Positions 16,301-25,108 of a stretch of DNA of 56,413 bases are shown one piece after another. A program made the position numbers and the translations under genes. The DNA is from Mycolicibacterium moriokaense (lineage in GTDB: Bacteria > Actinomycetota > Actinomycetes > Mycobacteriales > Mycobacteriaceae), in contig NZ_QJJU01000030.1 of assembly GCF_003201655.1 (NCBI RefSeq), positions 1 through 56,413 on the forward strand. The letters are read 5' to 3'. Within the stretch, counting starts at the first letter, position 1, and every line of letters starts with the position of its first letter. The notes below the pieces were generated by a model, which made no database searches, was not told the origin of the DNA, and saw only the letters and a list, made by a program, of their open reading frames with translations.

Positions 16301-16332
16301 GAAACGTGGTCCCACATACGGGACCACGTTTC
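16301..16332. repeat. Perfect 13-bp-arm palindrome, family 'GTGGTCCC-N6-GGGACCAC' copy 1
   Basis: GAAACGTGGTCCC, a 6-nt spacer ACATAC, then GGGACCACGTTTC. It lies in the 330-bp gap between tRNA-Thr (minus) and the NYN gene (plus). A second copy with 9-bp arms is at 30658-30681, so this is a dispersed element rather than a one-off. It could be a stem-loop terminator, a protein site or a REP-type repeat. The rest of 16115-16444 shows nothing else I can name. Confidence 0.7.
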
Positions 16333-16444
16333 ATACGGCCCTAATCCCTCGCGCGACGTCGTTTTCTGGCCCGAAGCCTTGTGATCCTGCCCAACCTCCC
16401 CCCGATCTGCACGCAGTCTCGGCGTCAGGTGATAGGACGGAACC

Positions 16445-17314
16445 GTGACTGAACCCGGCACGCCACGCGTAGCGGTGTACCTCGATTTCGACAACATCGT
16501 CATCTCCCGTTACGACCAGGTGCACGGCCGCAACTCGTTTCAGAAGGACAGGACCGCCGGATTCCACAAGCAACCCGGTCGGCTCACCGAGGCGACCGTC
16601 GACGTTGGCGCCATCATCGACTTCGCGTCGTCGTTCGGCACCCTGGTGTTGACGAAGGCCTATGCCGACTGGTCGGCGGACGTCAACGCCGATTACCGCG
16701 GCCAGTTGGTCGGGCGCGCGGTCGATCTCGTGCAACTCTTCCCGGCGGCTGCGTACGCCAAGAACGGTGCCGATATCCGGCTGGCAGTCGATGCCGTCGA
16801 GGACATGTTCAGGTTGCCCGACCTGACACACGTCGTCATCGTCGCCGGCGACTCGGACTACATCGCGCTGGCCCAGCGCTGCAAGCGCCTCGGCCGCTAC
16901 GTCGTCGGCATCGGCATCACCGGCTCGATCAGCAAGTCGCTGACGGCCGCCTGCGACGAGTTCGTCACCTACGACGCGCTACCCGGCGTGCCCGCCGTCG
17001 CGCCGGCACCCGCCAAGAAGACGACGCGCCGCACCAAGGCACAGGAGGCCGAGGAACCCGAGGGACCGGACCCGCAGGCCGCAGCCACCGGCCTGCTGGA
17101 GCGCGCCCTGCGAATCGGCCACGAGAAGGACGACGCCGACTGGCTGCACAATTCGGCAGTCAAGGCCCAGATGAAGCGGATGGACCCGTCGTTCTCCGAA
17201 AAATCTCTGGGATTCCGGTCATTCAGTGACTTCCTGCGTGCGCGCAGCGACGTGGCCGAACTCGACGAGAGCAGCACCACCCGCATGGTCCGACTCAAAA
17301 CCGCGGCCACATAG
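16445..17314 (+). CDS. NYN-domain (PIN-like) RNase with C-terminal OST-HTH/LOTUS domain
   Basis: A 289-residue protein. The NYN domain (about 8-180) has AVYLDFDNIVIS with its acidic residues, KNGADIRLAVDAVED and VIVAGDSDYIALAQRCKRLG, the characteristic metal-binding Asp positions. A basic Ala/Lys linker (about 190-215) precedes an OST-HTH/LOTUS domain (about 215-285; LHNSAVKAQMKRMDPSFSEK then GFRSFSDFLRA). LOTUS modules bind RNA, including G-rich structures, so a role in RNA processing or decay is likely. GTG start. The MBL gene begins 9 bp after its stop, suggesting an operon. Confidence 0.85.
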   Translation: MTEPGTPRVAVYLDFDNIVISRYDQVHGRNSFQKDRTAGFHKQPGRLTEATVDVGAIIDFASSFGTLVLTKAYADWSADVNADYRGQLVGRAVDLVQLFPAAAYAKNGADIRLAVDAVEDMFRLPDLTHVVIVAGDSDYIALAQRCKRLGRYVVGIGITGSISKSLTAACDEFVTYDALPGVPAVAPAPAKKTTRRTKAQEAEEPEGPDPQAAATGLLERALRIGHEKDDADWLHNSAVKAQMKRMDPSFSEKSLGFRSFSDFLRARSDVAELDESSTTRMVRLKTAAT

Positions 17315-17323
17315 TCTGAGGTC

Positions 17324-18034
17324 ATGACCGACCGCCTGTATTTTCGGCAGCTGCTCTCGGGGCGCGATTTCGCGACCGGCGACATGATCGCGCAGCAGAT
17401 GCGCAACTTCTCCTACCTCATCGGCGACCGTGAGGCAGGCGATGCCGTCGTCGTCGATCCGGCCTACGCCGCGCAGGATCTGGTCGACGCACTTGAGGCC
17501 GACGGCATGCACCTGTCGGGCGTGCTGGTGACCCACCACCACCCCGACCATGTCGGCGGGTCGATGATGGGCTTCGAGCTCAAGGGGCTCGCCGAACTGC
17601 TGGAACGGGTCAGCGTGCCTGTACACGTCAATTCGCTTGAGGCGGAATGGGTTTCCCGCACCACCGGCATCGCGCTGTCCGAGCTCACCGCCCACGAGCA
17701 CGGCGACGTTGTCAGCGTCGGCGACGTCGACATCGAGCTTCTGCACACTCCCGGCCACACGCCGGGCAGCCAGTGCTTCCTGCTCGACGGGCGGCTGGTC
17801 GCGGGCGACACGTTGTTCCTCGAGGGCTGCGGCCGCACCGACTTCCCCGGCGGCGACTCCGATGAGATCTACCGCAGCCTGCAGGCGCTCGCGCAGTTGC
17901 CTGGCGACCCGACCGTGTTTCCTGGCCATTGGTATTCCGCGGAGCCCAGCGCGTCGCTGTCGGAGGTCAAGCGGACCAATTACGTGTATCGGGCCAGCAA
18001 CCTGGATCAGTGGCGGATGCTGATGGGCGGCTGA
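17324..18034 (+). CDS. MBL-fold hydrolase (glyoxalase II-like)
   Basis: A 236-residue metallo-beta-lactamase-fold enzyme with the metal-binding motif THHHPDHVGG (about 66-75), the LLHTPGHTPGSQC histidine (about 140-152), AGDTLF aspartate and FPGHW histidine (about 200). It therefore has a complete dinuclear zinc/iron site. Most similar in layout to the mycobacterial glyoxalase II-like protein found near hadABC (Rv0634c type). Substrate unproven: hydroxyacyl-thioester hydrolysis is the family default. Confidence 0.88.
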   Translation: MTDRLYFRQLLSGRDFATGDMIAQQMRNFSYLIGDREAGDAVVVDPAYAAQDLVDALEADGMHLSGVLVTHHHPDHVGGSMMGFELKGLAELLERVSVPVHVNSLEAEWVSRTTGIALSELTAHEHGDVVSVGDVDIELLHTPGHTPGSQCFLLDGRLVAGDTLFLEGCGRTDFPGGDSDEIYRSLQALAQLPGDPTVFPGHWYSAEPSASLSEVKRTNYVYRASNLDQWRMLMGG

Positions 18035-18095
18035 TGCGGTCGTTCGCGAGAGCAAAAGACTCGCAGGCTGTAACCACCTGGGTTATCTTTTCGCG

Positions 18096-19196
18096 ATGAC
18101 CACACCGCCCACGCCCGCCGGTTGGTATCCCGATCCCGACGGCTCAGGCGGCCAACGGTATTGGGACGGGGCCCAATGGACCGAACACCGGTCCCCCGCC
18201 GCCCCTGAGCCAACAGAGCCCCCGCCCCCGGCCGAACCGCAGGCAAGCGAGCAGGCGACCACTGTCGTCCCGCTCCGGCCCGCTGGGGACCACGTCGGCG
18301 CACACCGGGCTTCCGAGCCGGAACCCGAGCCTGCCGCGACGCCCGAGCCCGGGCCTACCGCGGTCATCCCGACGTTCGAGCCCGCGCCCGTCCCGCCCCC
18401 CGAACCCGAGCCGACGCCGGAGCCCGTCGCGCCGTCCGAACCCGAGCCGGGGCCGACCGCGGTCATCAACCTCGGGTCGAGCATGCCCAGCGCGCAGGCG
18501 ACCGCCCCGATGGCCTCGCCGCCACCCCCGGCCGAGCCGTCGTTCGCCGGCGCACCGCTCGAGCCACCACCTCTTGGTGAGCCGCGGGCGCCGGACGAGC
18601 GACGCAAGCTGATCATCTGGTTCGGCTCCGCATGCGCGGCCCTGCTCGCGGTGCTGGTGCTTGTCGTCATCTACGGCCTCTTCATCAACAAGGCCGATAC
18701 CACGTCGATCTCGGCTGGTCCCGGCAGCACGTCGAAATCCGCGGCCGCGACCACCTCGACCAAGAGCAAGACCAGCACCGAGTCGACAAGCGAATCACCA
18801 ACGACCGCTTCAGGTTCCGGCGCCCAAGCCTCCGACGGAGGACTCACGTTCGCGATCACCGGCACGGAAACCGCATCGTCGGTGAAGTACCAGGACGCGC
18901 CGGTGACGAAGAACGCGCAGGGCGAGTACATCATCGTGCACATGACGGTGACGAACTCGGGTGACGCGCAGGGCACATTCCTCGCCACATTGCAGAAACT
19001 CAAAGCAGGCGGCACGACGTACTCGATCGACGACGAGGCGACGGCGTACCTGAACGGCACCTGGGCGGACCTGTCTGCTCCGGGCGATACTGCCGATCTA
19101 GCAATCGCTTTCGATGTGCCGTCGGGCACTACGGCGGAATCACTCGAGGTGCACGGGGCCCCGATGAGCACCGGCGTCGAGGTCCCCTTGTCGTAG
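18096..19196 (+). CDS. DUF2510 membrane protein with extracellular DUF4352-like domain
   Basis: A 366-residue membrane-anchored protein. It starts with a DUF2510 module (PAGWYPDPDG-- RYWDGAQWT, about 7-30), then a ~120-residue Pro/Glu-rich cytoplasmic spacer and one membrane helix (about 170-192, LIIWFGSACAALLAVLVLVVI). After a Ser/Thr-rich linker comes a beta-rich extracellular domain (about 248-366, ITGTETASSVKYQDAP ... GEYIIVHMTVTNSGDAQG) of the DUF4352 immunoglobulin-like type. Role unknown; such proteins are common envelope-sensing or lipoprotein-like factors in actinobacteria. Separate from its neighbours by about 60 bp upstream and 20 bp downstream. Confidence 0.8.
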   Translation: MTTPPTPAGWYPDPDGSGGQRYWDGAQWTEHRSPAAPEPTEPPPPAEPQASEQATTVVPLRPAGDHVGAHRASEPEPEPAATPEPGPTAVIPTFEPAPVPPPEPEPTPEPVAPSEPEPGPTAVINLGSSMPSAQATAPMASPPPPAEPSFAGAPLEPPPLGEPRAPDERRKLIIWFGSACAALLAVLVLVVIYGLFINKADTTSISAGPGSTSKSAAATTSTKSKTSTESTSESPTTASGSGAQASDGGLTFAITGTETASSVKYQDAPVTKNAQGEYIIVHMTVTNSGDAQGTFLATLQKLKAGGTTYSIDDEATAYLNGTWADLSAPGDTADLAIAFDVPSGTTAESLEVHGAPMSTGVEVPLS

Positions 19197-19215
19197 GCTC
19201 GCGCAGACTGGATAC

Positions 19216-19866
19216 GTGGCCGACACGCTCTACGCCGATGTGTCCGAGTGGCAGGTCGGTGTCAACGACAGTTATCCGTACAAGGTGTTGTGCATCCGGT
19301 CCAACGACGGCACACACCGAGATCGCCGCTGGGTCAACAACTATGGATGGTGTCTGCGCAACGCCGAAAGCGGCCGCCTGATGTTCTGCATCGTTTACTT
19401 TGTCTGGCGGCCCAATTGGCAGCAAACGGTAGACACGTTCAAGGACATGGTCGGCACACCGCATCCGAAGATGGCGGTCATGCTCGACGTGGAGTCGTGG
19501 GGCGGCCAGATCCGCGGCGACCGGTCAGCGGGAGTCAACGCGGCCTACGACGCCGTCGGCGCGTTCGTCGGGTCGACGGCGAAGGTGATCGGGTACGGCA
19601 ATGTGGGCGACCTGAACAGTCTGTGGCCGAACAAGCCGCCCGGCATTCGGTTGGTGGTGGCCGCCTACGGCCGCAACCCGCCGTATCCCGGCAAGGTCGC
19701 CCACCAGTACACCGACGGTTCGGGCTACGGCGGCGGCTTGCCTGAGGGTGCGCCGCCCTTCGGCCGCTGCGACATGAACTCCGCGGATGGATTCACAGCG
19801 GAGGAGTTCGCCCGCGCATGTGGGGTATCGGCGACGGATTCCGTGCCCAGCGAGGTCAGTTTGTAG
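19216..19866 (+). CDS. GH25-like muramidase-fold protein
   Basis: A 216-residue protein with the TIM-barrel features of glycoside hydrolase 25-like domains: YADVSEWQ at the first strand, AVMLDVES (catalytic-acid strand) in the middle, and a late HQYTDGSGYGGGLP followed by CDMNSADGFT. Similar domains occur in mycobacteriophage lysins and prophage-derived genes. No signal peptide is visible, so export or phage ancestry is open. GTG start at 19216, 19 bp after the DUF2510 gene. Confidence 0.7.
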   Translation: MADTLYADVSEWQVGVNDSYPYKVLCIRSNDGTHRDRRWVNNYGWCLRNAESGRLMFCIVYFVWRPNWQQTVDTFKDMVGTPHPKMAVMLDVESWGGQIRGDRSAGVNAAYDAVGAFVGSTAKVIGYGNVGDLNSLWPNKPPGIRLVVAAYGRNPPYPGKVAHQYTDGSGYGGGLPEGAPPFGRCDMNSADGFTAEEFARACGVSATDSVPSEVSL

Positions 19867-19974
19867 AGAATTCGTAGGAATTGCTTTTTCGAGTAGTGCG
19901 ATACTCGGGACACGGACAGCTTTTGCCGGGCAAACTTATCGGCAATAGCGTCAATAGATCCGTCGGGGGTCGCT

Positions 19975-20985
19975 GTGAAGAACATCGTGCTGTGCTTCGA
20001 CCGCGCACGTGACCATCCTGGGCCGCGCGAGGCCTCGAACGCCGAGGCGGTGCTGCGCCTGCTCGAGGAGAGCGACGAGCAGATCACCTGGTACCACCCG
20101 GGTACGCCTGCGCCAGCCTCTGAACGTGGCCGACTGGGCAGGCTACGGTGGCGCGAGGCGGCCGCTCACGACGCAAGGACCACGATCGCCGAGGCATACG
20201 AATTTCTCGTCGAGTGGTGGGAGCCCGGCGACCGGATCTTCATGTTCGGGGTCGGTCTCGGCGCCTCGTGCGCCCACGAGCTGACCCGGCTGCTCGGCAC
20301 GGTCGGCGTGCTGCCCGACCTGATGGACTACGTGCTGGCCACCTACGCCTTGCCGCGCACCCGCCGCAGCCCCCAGGACTGGCAGCGAGTCACACGGCTG
20401 GCGGCACGACTGGCCGGGCACCGCGAAATCGGCGTTCCCGTACAGTTTTTGGGGCTGTGGGACATGGCGAAGGCGCCTTGCCGGCAGGAGACGGGCGTGA
20501 CCAACGTCGTCGCGGGCAGGCATGCGGTCGCGGTCGACGGCGGCAACGGTTCGCTCGCCGGTCGGCTCGTTGAAGCGCCGGAATCCGTCGAGGAAGTGTG
20601 GTTCCGCGGGGCGCACTGCGACGTAGCGGGCGGCCGGGGGGCCTGCTGGCCACTGGCCGACATCGCGCTGGACTGGATGCTCGACGGCGCGGTGCAGGCA
20701 GGCGTCACGGTGCGCGACGACAGCCGCTGCGAGGCGCCCGCACCGAGTGAATACGACGCCCTCGCGGAGAGCCCGCGCACGATTTCGCTGCGACGGCTGC
20801 CCGCCAGCCCGCTGGTGCACGCCAGCGTCGACGTCTATCTGCGGGCGCATCCGGAGTACTGGCGGCGTCTACCCGCCCAAGTGGTGTGGGCAGACGCCGA
20901 CTGGCTGGCCCGCAGCGAACGGCTGGTGGATGCCAGGCCATCGACGGCGGTCGAACCACCGGTGCTCGCTGCCGCCGCGTCGTAG
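19975..20985 (+). CDS. DUF2235 alpha/beta-hydrolase-like protein
   Basis: A 336-residue protein beginning KNIVLCFDRARDH, the DUF2235 signature strand, followed by DRIFMFGVGLGASCAHELTRLLG (nucleophile elbow G-x-G-x-S, here VGLGAS), VQFLGLWDMAKAP and EEVWFRGAHCDVAGG with the likely catalytic histidine. The DUF2235 family includes type VI phospholipases (Tle1), but free-standing actinobacterial members are of unknown function. The first motif lacks the usual DGT, having DRA, which may affect activity. GTG start. Confidence 0.75.
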   Translation: MKNIVLCFDRARDHPGPREASNAEAVLRLLEESDEQITWYHPGTPAPASERGRLGRLRWREAAAHDARTTIAEAYEFLVEWWEPGDRIFMFGVGLGASCAHELTRLLGTVGVLPDLMDYVLATYALPRTRRSPQDWQRVTRLAARLAGHREIGVPVQFLGLWDMAKAPCRQETGVTNVVAGRHAVAVDGGNGSLAGRLVEAPESVEEVWFRGAHCDVAGGRGACWPLADIALDWMLDGAVQAGVTVRDDSRCEAPAPSEYDALAESPRTISLRRLPASPLVHASVDVYLRAHPEYWRRLPAQVVWADADWLARSERLVDARPSTAVEPPVLAAAAS

Positions 20986-21192
20986 GACTGCGAATCACTC
21001 CCATTCGGCCGAAGACGTGACGTGCGCATTTGTACTCAGCGACAATTCTCTGCCCCCGTCGGCAATGCAGCCATATTCCCGTCAGGCACTCCTGTCACTG
21101 ATTACCCCGAAGGCAAAGACTTCTCAGCAACGCACCTGCCAATACCCTGGCGAATGCTGTGGTAAGGCGCTGAGCGTGGTTTACTGCGGTGC

Positions 21193-22083
21193 GTGGATTG
21201 GTTTAGGAACCTGGTGGACTTATCCGCCGGAGCGTGGACGGCGCTCGCGGCCTGGCTGGCCGTGGCGGCCGGAGTAGCGGCCCTTGTTTACGCGTGGCGC
21301 CAATATCAGCGGGCCAAAGAGCAGACCGCCGAGCTCATGCAGCCCAACGTGGCGATGTTCATGGAGCCCAGCGCCTCCGACTGGCATCTGGTCGAGCTCG
21401 TCGTCAAGAACTTCGGCCGGACCCCGGCTTACGGCATCCGACTCGACTTCGCCAATCCGCCGACCGTCGGTAAGTACGAGAGCGCGTACGACGACCGCTA
21501 TGTCGACATTGCACAGCTGAACCTGCCCGCCGAGATCCCGTATCTGGCACCGACGCAGGAATGGCGCATCGTGTGGGATTCGGCCCTGGACCGCAAGGAA
21601 TTAGGCGAAAGTATCGCGTCGCGCTTTCACGGTGAAGTGACTTATTACGACGAGCCGAAGAACAACCAAAAGGGCAAGCGGGCCAGGAGGCAGCTCAAGT
21701 CAAGCGCGGTGCTGGACTGGGGCACGCTGCACCCTGTGGAGCGGATGGAACTGCTGACCACGCACGACCTGGCCCGGCAGGAGAAGCAGAAACTCGAACT
21801 GCTGCGCAATCTGCTGACCTACTACCACTACGCCACCAGTGAAAGCCGCGAAGAAGTGTTGCGCGTCGAGATCAACCGTGTCCGAGCGGCCGCCGACGAA
21901 CTGCGCGAACGCTACCGCGCCGAGTACAACCACCAGCCTGCCGACAATCCAGTCGACAATCCGGTCAACGCACCGGCCCTCACGCCGGTCCTCGCGCCGG
22001 TCAACGATGTTGTGCACGATCTGGCCTTCGACGAGGCGCACACCACGATCATCAACGGCAGGCATCGGCATCGCCTCGGTTAG
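21193..22083 (+). CDS. Hypothetical membrane-anchored protein
   Basis: A 296-residue protein with one N-terminal membrane helix (about 11-30, AWTALAAWLAVAAGVAALVY). A soluble region follows with WHLVELVVKNFGRTPAYGIR, a beta-sandwich-like pattern often seen in small prokaryotic membrane proteins of unknown function. The C-terminal third is helical and charged, ending in a proline/valine repeat (NPVDNPVNAPALTPVLAPV). No enzyme motif. GTG start. Unrecognised family. Confidence 0.6.
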   Translation: MDWFRNLVDLSAGAWTALAAWLAVAAGVAALVYAWRQYQRAKEQTAELMQPNVAMFMEPSASDWHLVELVVKNFGRTPAYGIRLDFANPPTVGKYESAYDDRYVDIAQLNLPAEIPYLAPTQEWRIVWDSALDRKELGESIASRFHGEVTYYDEPKNNQKGKRARRQLKSSAVLDWGTLHPVERMELLTTHDLARQEKQKLELLRNLLTYYHYATSESREEVLRVEINRVRAAADELRERYRAEYNHQPADNPVDNPVNAPALTPVLAPVNDVVHDLAFDEAHTTIINGRHRHRLG

Positions 22084-22151
22084 CGCGTCACTTCCAGGCG
22101 GAACCGGCCTCGCGGGCGGACACGCGTAGCGCACTACGCGAATCTTGGCTG

Positions 22152-22180
22152 TTGGCATTCGTAACCTTGTTACGTAACAT
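22152..22180 (+). promoter_or_regulatory. Promoter overlapping a 12-bp palindromic operator, upstream of the crotonase gene
   Basis: TTGGCA (22152-22157), a 17-bp spacer and TAACAT (22175-22180) fit a SigA promoter. TGTTACGTAACA (22168-22179) is a perfect 12-bp palindrome lying over the -10 element, the classic position for a repressor site. The obvious candidate repressor is the TetR protein encoded two genes downstream (22924), probably in the same transcript. Confidence 0.6.
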
Positions 22181-22215
22181 CAGTCTGAAATGCTGCTGCA
22201 CTCACAGGAGAGGCC

Positions 22216-22914
22216 ATGACCAGCGCCGTTAGCTATGAACTCACCGAATCCGTCGCAACCATCACCCTCGACGACGGCAAGGTCAATGTGCTGGGCCCTG
22301 ATATGCAGTCCGCGATCAACGAGGCGCTCGACAAGGCGGAAAAGGACTCGGCCAAGGCGGTGGTGATCGCGGGCAACCAGCGGGTGTTCAGCGGCGGCTT
22401 CGACCTCGCGGTGTTCCAGTCCGGCGACCCGAAGGCAGCGCTGGGAATGCTGGCTGGCGGCTTCGAACTGTCGGTGCGGTGCCTGACGTTCCCGGTGCCG
22501 GTGATCATGGCGGCGACGGGCCCGGCGATCGCGATGGGCTCATTCCTGTTGCTCTCCGGCGACCATCGGGTGGGGCAGCCCAAGTCGCGGTGCCAGGCGA
22601 TCGAGGTGGCGATCGGCATGACGATTCCCATCTCGGCGATCGAGATCATGCGCCAGCGGCTCACGCCTGCGGCATTCGAGCGCGGCTGCTCGATGGCGGC
22701 GACGTTCGCGGGCGACGAGGCACTGGCGGCCGGTTGGCTCGACGAGATCGTGGAGGCCGACCGGGTGCTGGCGCGGGCGCAGGAGGTGGCGGCACAGGCG
22801 GCGTCGACGTTGCACGCTGGCGCGCACCTGGCAACCAAACTGAAGGCACGCGAGTCCGCGCTCAAAGCGATTCAGGCCGGAATCGACGGGCTCCCAACGG
22901 AATTCTTCAGCTAG
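22216..22914 (+). CDS. Crotonase/enoyl-CoA hydratase family protein
   Basis: A 232-residue crotonase-fold protein with the CoA-binding oxyanion strand VFSGGFDLAVF (about 59-69) and GPAIAMGSFLLLSGDHRVG (about 100-118). It is shorter than the 255-290 usual for hydratases, and the pair of catalytic glutamates is not evident, so it may be an atypical or non-hydratase crotonase. Position near recBCD and the MBL gene matches M. tuberculosis echA3 (Rv0632c). AGGAGAGG ribosome site 4 nt before ATG. Followed by TetR after 9 bp. Confidence 0.88.
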   Translation: MTSAVSYELTESVATITLDDGKVNVLGPDMQSAINEALDKAEKDSAKAVVIAGNQRVFSGGFDLAVFQSGDPKAALGMLAGGFELSVRCLTFPVPVIMAATGPAIAMGSFLLLSGDHRVGQPKSRCQAIEVAIGMTIPISAIEIMRQRLTPAAFERGCSMAATFAGDEALAAGWLDEIVEADRVLARAQEVAAQAASTLHAGAHLATKLKARESALKAIQAGIDGLPTEFFS

Positions 22915-22923
22915 GTCTGGGCG

Positions 22924-23508
22924 ATGCCGAGGCCCAAGCAGCGGACGCCCGAACTTCGGGACAGGCTGCTTGACGTCGCGATCGCGACGCTTTCCGAGGA
23001 AGGGATCGCGCGGTTCACCACGCGCAGGGTTGCCGAGCGGGCCGGCACGTCGGTGCCCGCGGTGTACGAGCTGTTCGACGACAAGGCCGGCCTGGTGCGG
23101 GCCATGTTCTTCGAGGGATTCCGGCTGCTCGGCGGCGAGCTGGCGAAGGTGCCCGCGACGGCGGATCCTGTCGCGGATCTCGAGCGGCTGGTTCCGGTGT
23201 TCCGACTGTTCTGCCGGGCGTATCCGCGGCTGGCGCAGGTGATGTTCTCCCGTCCGTTCACGGATTTCGAGCCGGGGCCCGACGAACGGGCGGCGGGGGC
23301 GTCGGTGCGGGAGGTATTCGTCGGCAGGATCCAGCGGTGCATCGACGTGGGTCTGCTGTCGGGCGACCCGAACGACATGGCGCATGTATTGCTCGCTCTG
23401 GCACAGGGTTTGGCGGTGCAGGAGGCAGGCCGGTGGCTCGGATCGGGGCAGCTGATCGAACGGCGTTGGAAGCTGGGCGTGACGTCGCTGCTTGCCGGCC
23501 TGCGATAA
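22924..23508 (+). CDS. TetR-family transcriptional regulator
   Basis: A 194-residue TetR protein. The N-terminal HTH (about 10-57) reads ELRDRLLDVAIATLSEEGIA then FTTRRVAERAGTSVPAVYE, with a GLVRAMF helix; the remainder is an all-helical ligand domain. Likely represses its own operon with the upstream crotonase, possibly through the palindrome at 22168. ATG start at 22924 follows the crotonase by 9 bp. Confidence 0.88.
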   Translation: MPRPKQRTPELRDRLLDVAIATLSEEGIARFTTRRVAERAGTSVPAVYELFDDKAGLVRAMFFEGFRLLGGELAKVPATADPVADLERLVPVFRLFCRAYPRLAQVMFSRPFTDFEPGPDERAAGASVREVFVGRIQRCIDVGLLSGDPNDMAHVLLALAQGLAVQEAGRWLGSGQLIERRWKLGVTSLLAGLR

Positions 23509-23515
23509 TTCTCCT

Positions 23516-24946
23516 ATGGCCAGTCGCGTCGGCTCGATGTTCGGGCCGTACGAGCTGCAAGCCCTGCTGGGCGTCGGCGGCATGGGCGAGGTGTACCGCG
23601 CCTACGACACCGCCAAGGACCGGACCGTCGCGGTCAAACTGCTCCGTCCCGAAATGTCCGCCGACCCCGGCTTCCAGGCGCGGTTCAGGCGCGAGTCGCG
23701 GATCGCGGCGAGACTGCAGGAACCACACGTCATCCCTGTGCACGATTTCGGCGAGATCAACGGCGTGCTCTACATCGACATGCGTCTCGTCGAGGGGCAC
23801 GACGTCCATGCAGAGCTAAACAGGAACGGCCCGCTCGATCCGGCGCGGGCCGCGTCGATCGTGGGCCAGGTGGCAGCGGCACTCGACGCCGCGCACGCCA
23901 GCGGGCTGGTCCACCGCGACGTCAAGCCGGAGAACGTGCTGCTCACCAAGAATGACTTCGCGTACCTCGTCGACTTCGGCATCGCGTACGTGGGCAGCGA
24001 GACGGGGCTGACGAGTGCGGGCGCGGCCATCGGGTCGTGCGCCTACATGGCACCGGAACGGTTCACCGGCGGACAGGTCGGCCCTGCGGCCGATATCTAC
24101 TCGCTCGCGTGCCTGCTCTACGAATGCCTGACGGGCTCGGCGCCGTTCCCTACCGGCGAATTGAGCCAACTGATGGGCGCTCACATCATGTCGCCGCCAC
24201 CGCGGCCCAGCCAGACCGGGCCGCGCGTCAGCGCCGCGTTCGATGCCGTCGTGACGCGCGGCATGGCCAAGCAACCCGAGCAGCGGTTCGCGACGGCAGG
24301 CGACCTGGCTCGCGCCGCCAACGCCGCGGCCCTCGCGGCGCAGGTGTCGACCGAGCCAAGCCCTGAGGTCGAAGAGACGCAGACCACCTATCGGATCCCA
24401 GCGACGCCGCCTCCTCAAAGTCCGCCAGCGCGAACAGGTTTCGGGCGCGTCGGGTGGCTGCTGGCGGTGGCGGCCGGCGTTCTGATCGTGGCGATCGGCC
24501 TGGTGCTGTGGTTCGGGCTCGGGAAGAACAAGTCTGAACCGGTCCCCGTGCCCACGACGGCAACCGCGGGTGCGACGACGACTCAGCCGACGCCGACGCC
24601 GACTTCAGCGGCCCCGGTGGCCCTTCCCGGTACCGACGGGCAGGGCTTCATCGACTACCCAGGTGCCCGGTGCGACGCGGGCACCAGTCCGGCTGCGCTG
24701 GCCCGAACGACGCAGTCGGTTTTGGTCGTGTGCCGCGCGGGGCCAGGCGACTTCTACTACCGCGGGGTCCGGCTCAGCGACAGCGCGGGGATCGAACTCG
24801 CCAACGCGGTGCGATCGTCGGGTGGTTTCGACGTCACCAACCCGACGGACGGCACCCGGTATCAGATTCGACCCGACAGCCTGACGATCATGCCGCCGGA
24901 CGGCCAGCCGATCACCGAGCCGATGGTCGAGTACGCCTCGAGTTGA
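23516..24946 (+). CDS. Membrane Ser/Thr protein kinase (Pkn type)
   Basis: A 476-residue receptor-type kinase. The glycine loop GVGGMGEVY (about 19-27), invariant Lys41 (VAVKLL), HRDVKPEN with Asp135, DFG at 153-155 and the APE segment (YMAPE, 177-181) are all intact, so it should be active. A Pro-rich juxtamembrane (about 280-308), one membrane helix (about 312-335) and a ~140-residue extracellular domain follow. The extracellular part has two cysteines (GARCDAG, VVCRAG) that may form a disulphide, and no PASTA repeats. ATG 23516 is preferred to an upstream TTG. Substrates unknown. Confidence 0.93.
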   Translation: MASRVGSMFGPYELQALLGVGGMGEVYRAYDTAKDRTVAVKLLRPEMSADPGFQARFRRESRIAARLQEPHVIPVHDFGEINGVLYIDMRLVEGHDVHAELNRNGPLDPARAASIVGQVAAALDAAHASGLVHRDVKPENVLLTKNDFAYLVDFGIAYVGSETGLTSAGAAIGSCAYMAPERFTGGQVGPAADIYSLACLLYECLTGSAPFPTGELSQLMGAHIMSPPPRPSQTGPRVSAAFDAVVTRGMAKQPEQRFATAGDLARAANAAALAAQVSTEPSPEVEETQTTYRIPATPPPQSPPARTGFGRVGWLLAVAAGVLIVAIGLVLWFGLGKNKSEPVPVPTTATAGATTTQPTPTPTSAAPVALPGTDGQGFIDYPGARCDAGTSPAALARTTQSVLVVCRAGPGDFYYRGVRLSDSAGIELANAVRSSGGFDVTNPTDGTRYQIRPDSLTIMPPDGQPITEPMVEYASS

Positions 24947-24973
24947 CCTCGCCGCCGGCACACCATCGTGAAT

Positions 24974-25051
24974 GCCCACCTCTGAGCGACTTTGTCGCTC
25001 AATAGCTTAGGTAAGCAACCCATCTAGCGACTTTGTCGCTCAAAGGCGAGC
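24974..25051. repeat. Short inverted-repeat element, family 'GCCCRCCTYTGAGCGAC' copy 1
   Basis: A 78-bp element with 17-bp terminal inverted arms (GCCCACCTCTGAGCGAC at 24974, and the complement of GCTCGCCTTTGAGCGAC at the right; 3 mismatches). Inside are two small hairpins, TGAGCGAC-TTT-GTCGCTCA at 24983-25001 and AGCGAC-TTT-GTCGCT from 25026. A related element lies at 50847-50963. Both begin 27-28 bp after a stop codon, which suggests a transcript-end role or an insertion preference. Confidence 0.65.
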
Positions 25052-25108
25052 CGAATTTGGGGCAGATGCCCCATGCGCCCGGCCCGACCCCCGTCACACC
25101 ATGGCTGC

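Noticed and set aside
22540..23583. 347-residue minus-strand frame across crotonase, TetR and kinase
   Set aside because: It spans three well-defined genes and is Arg/His/Pro-rich without a domain.
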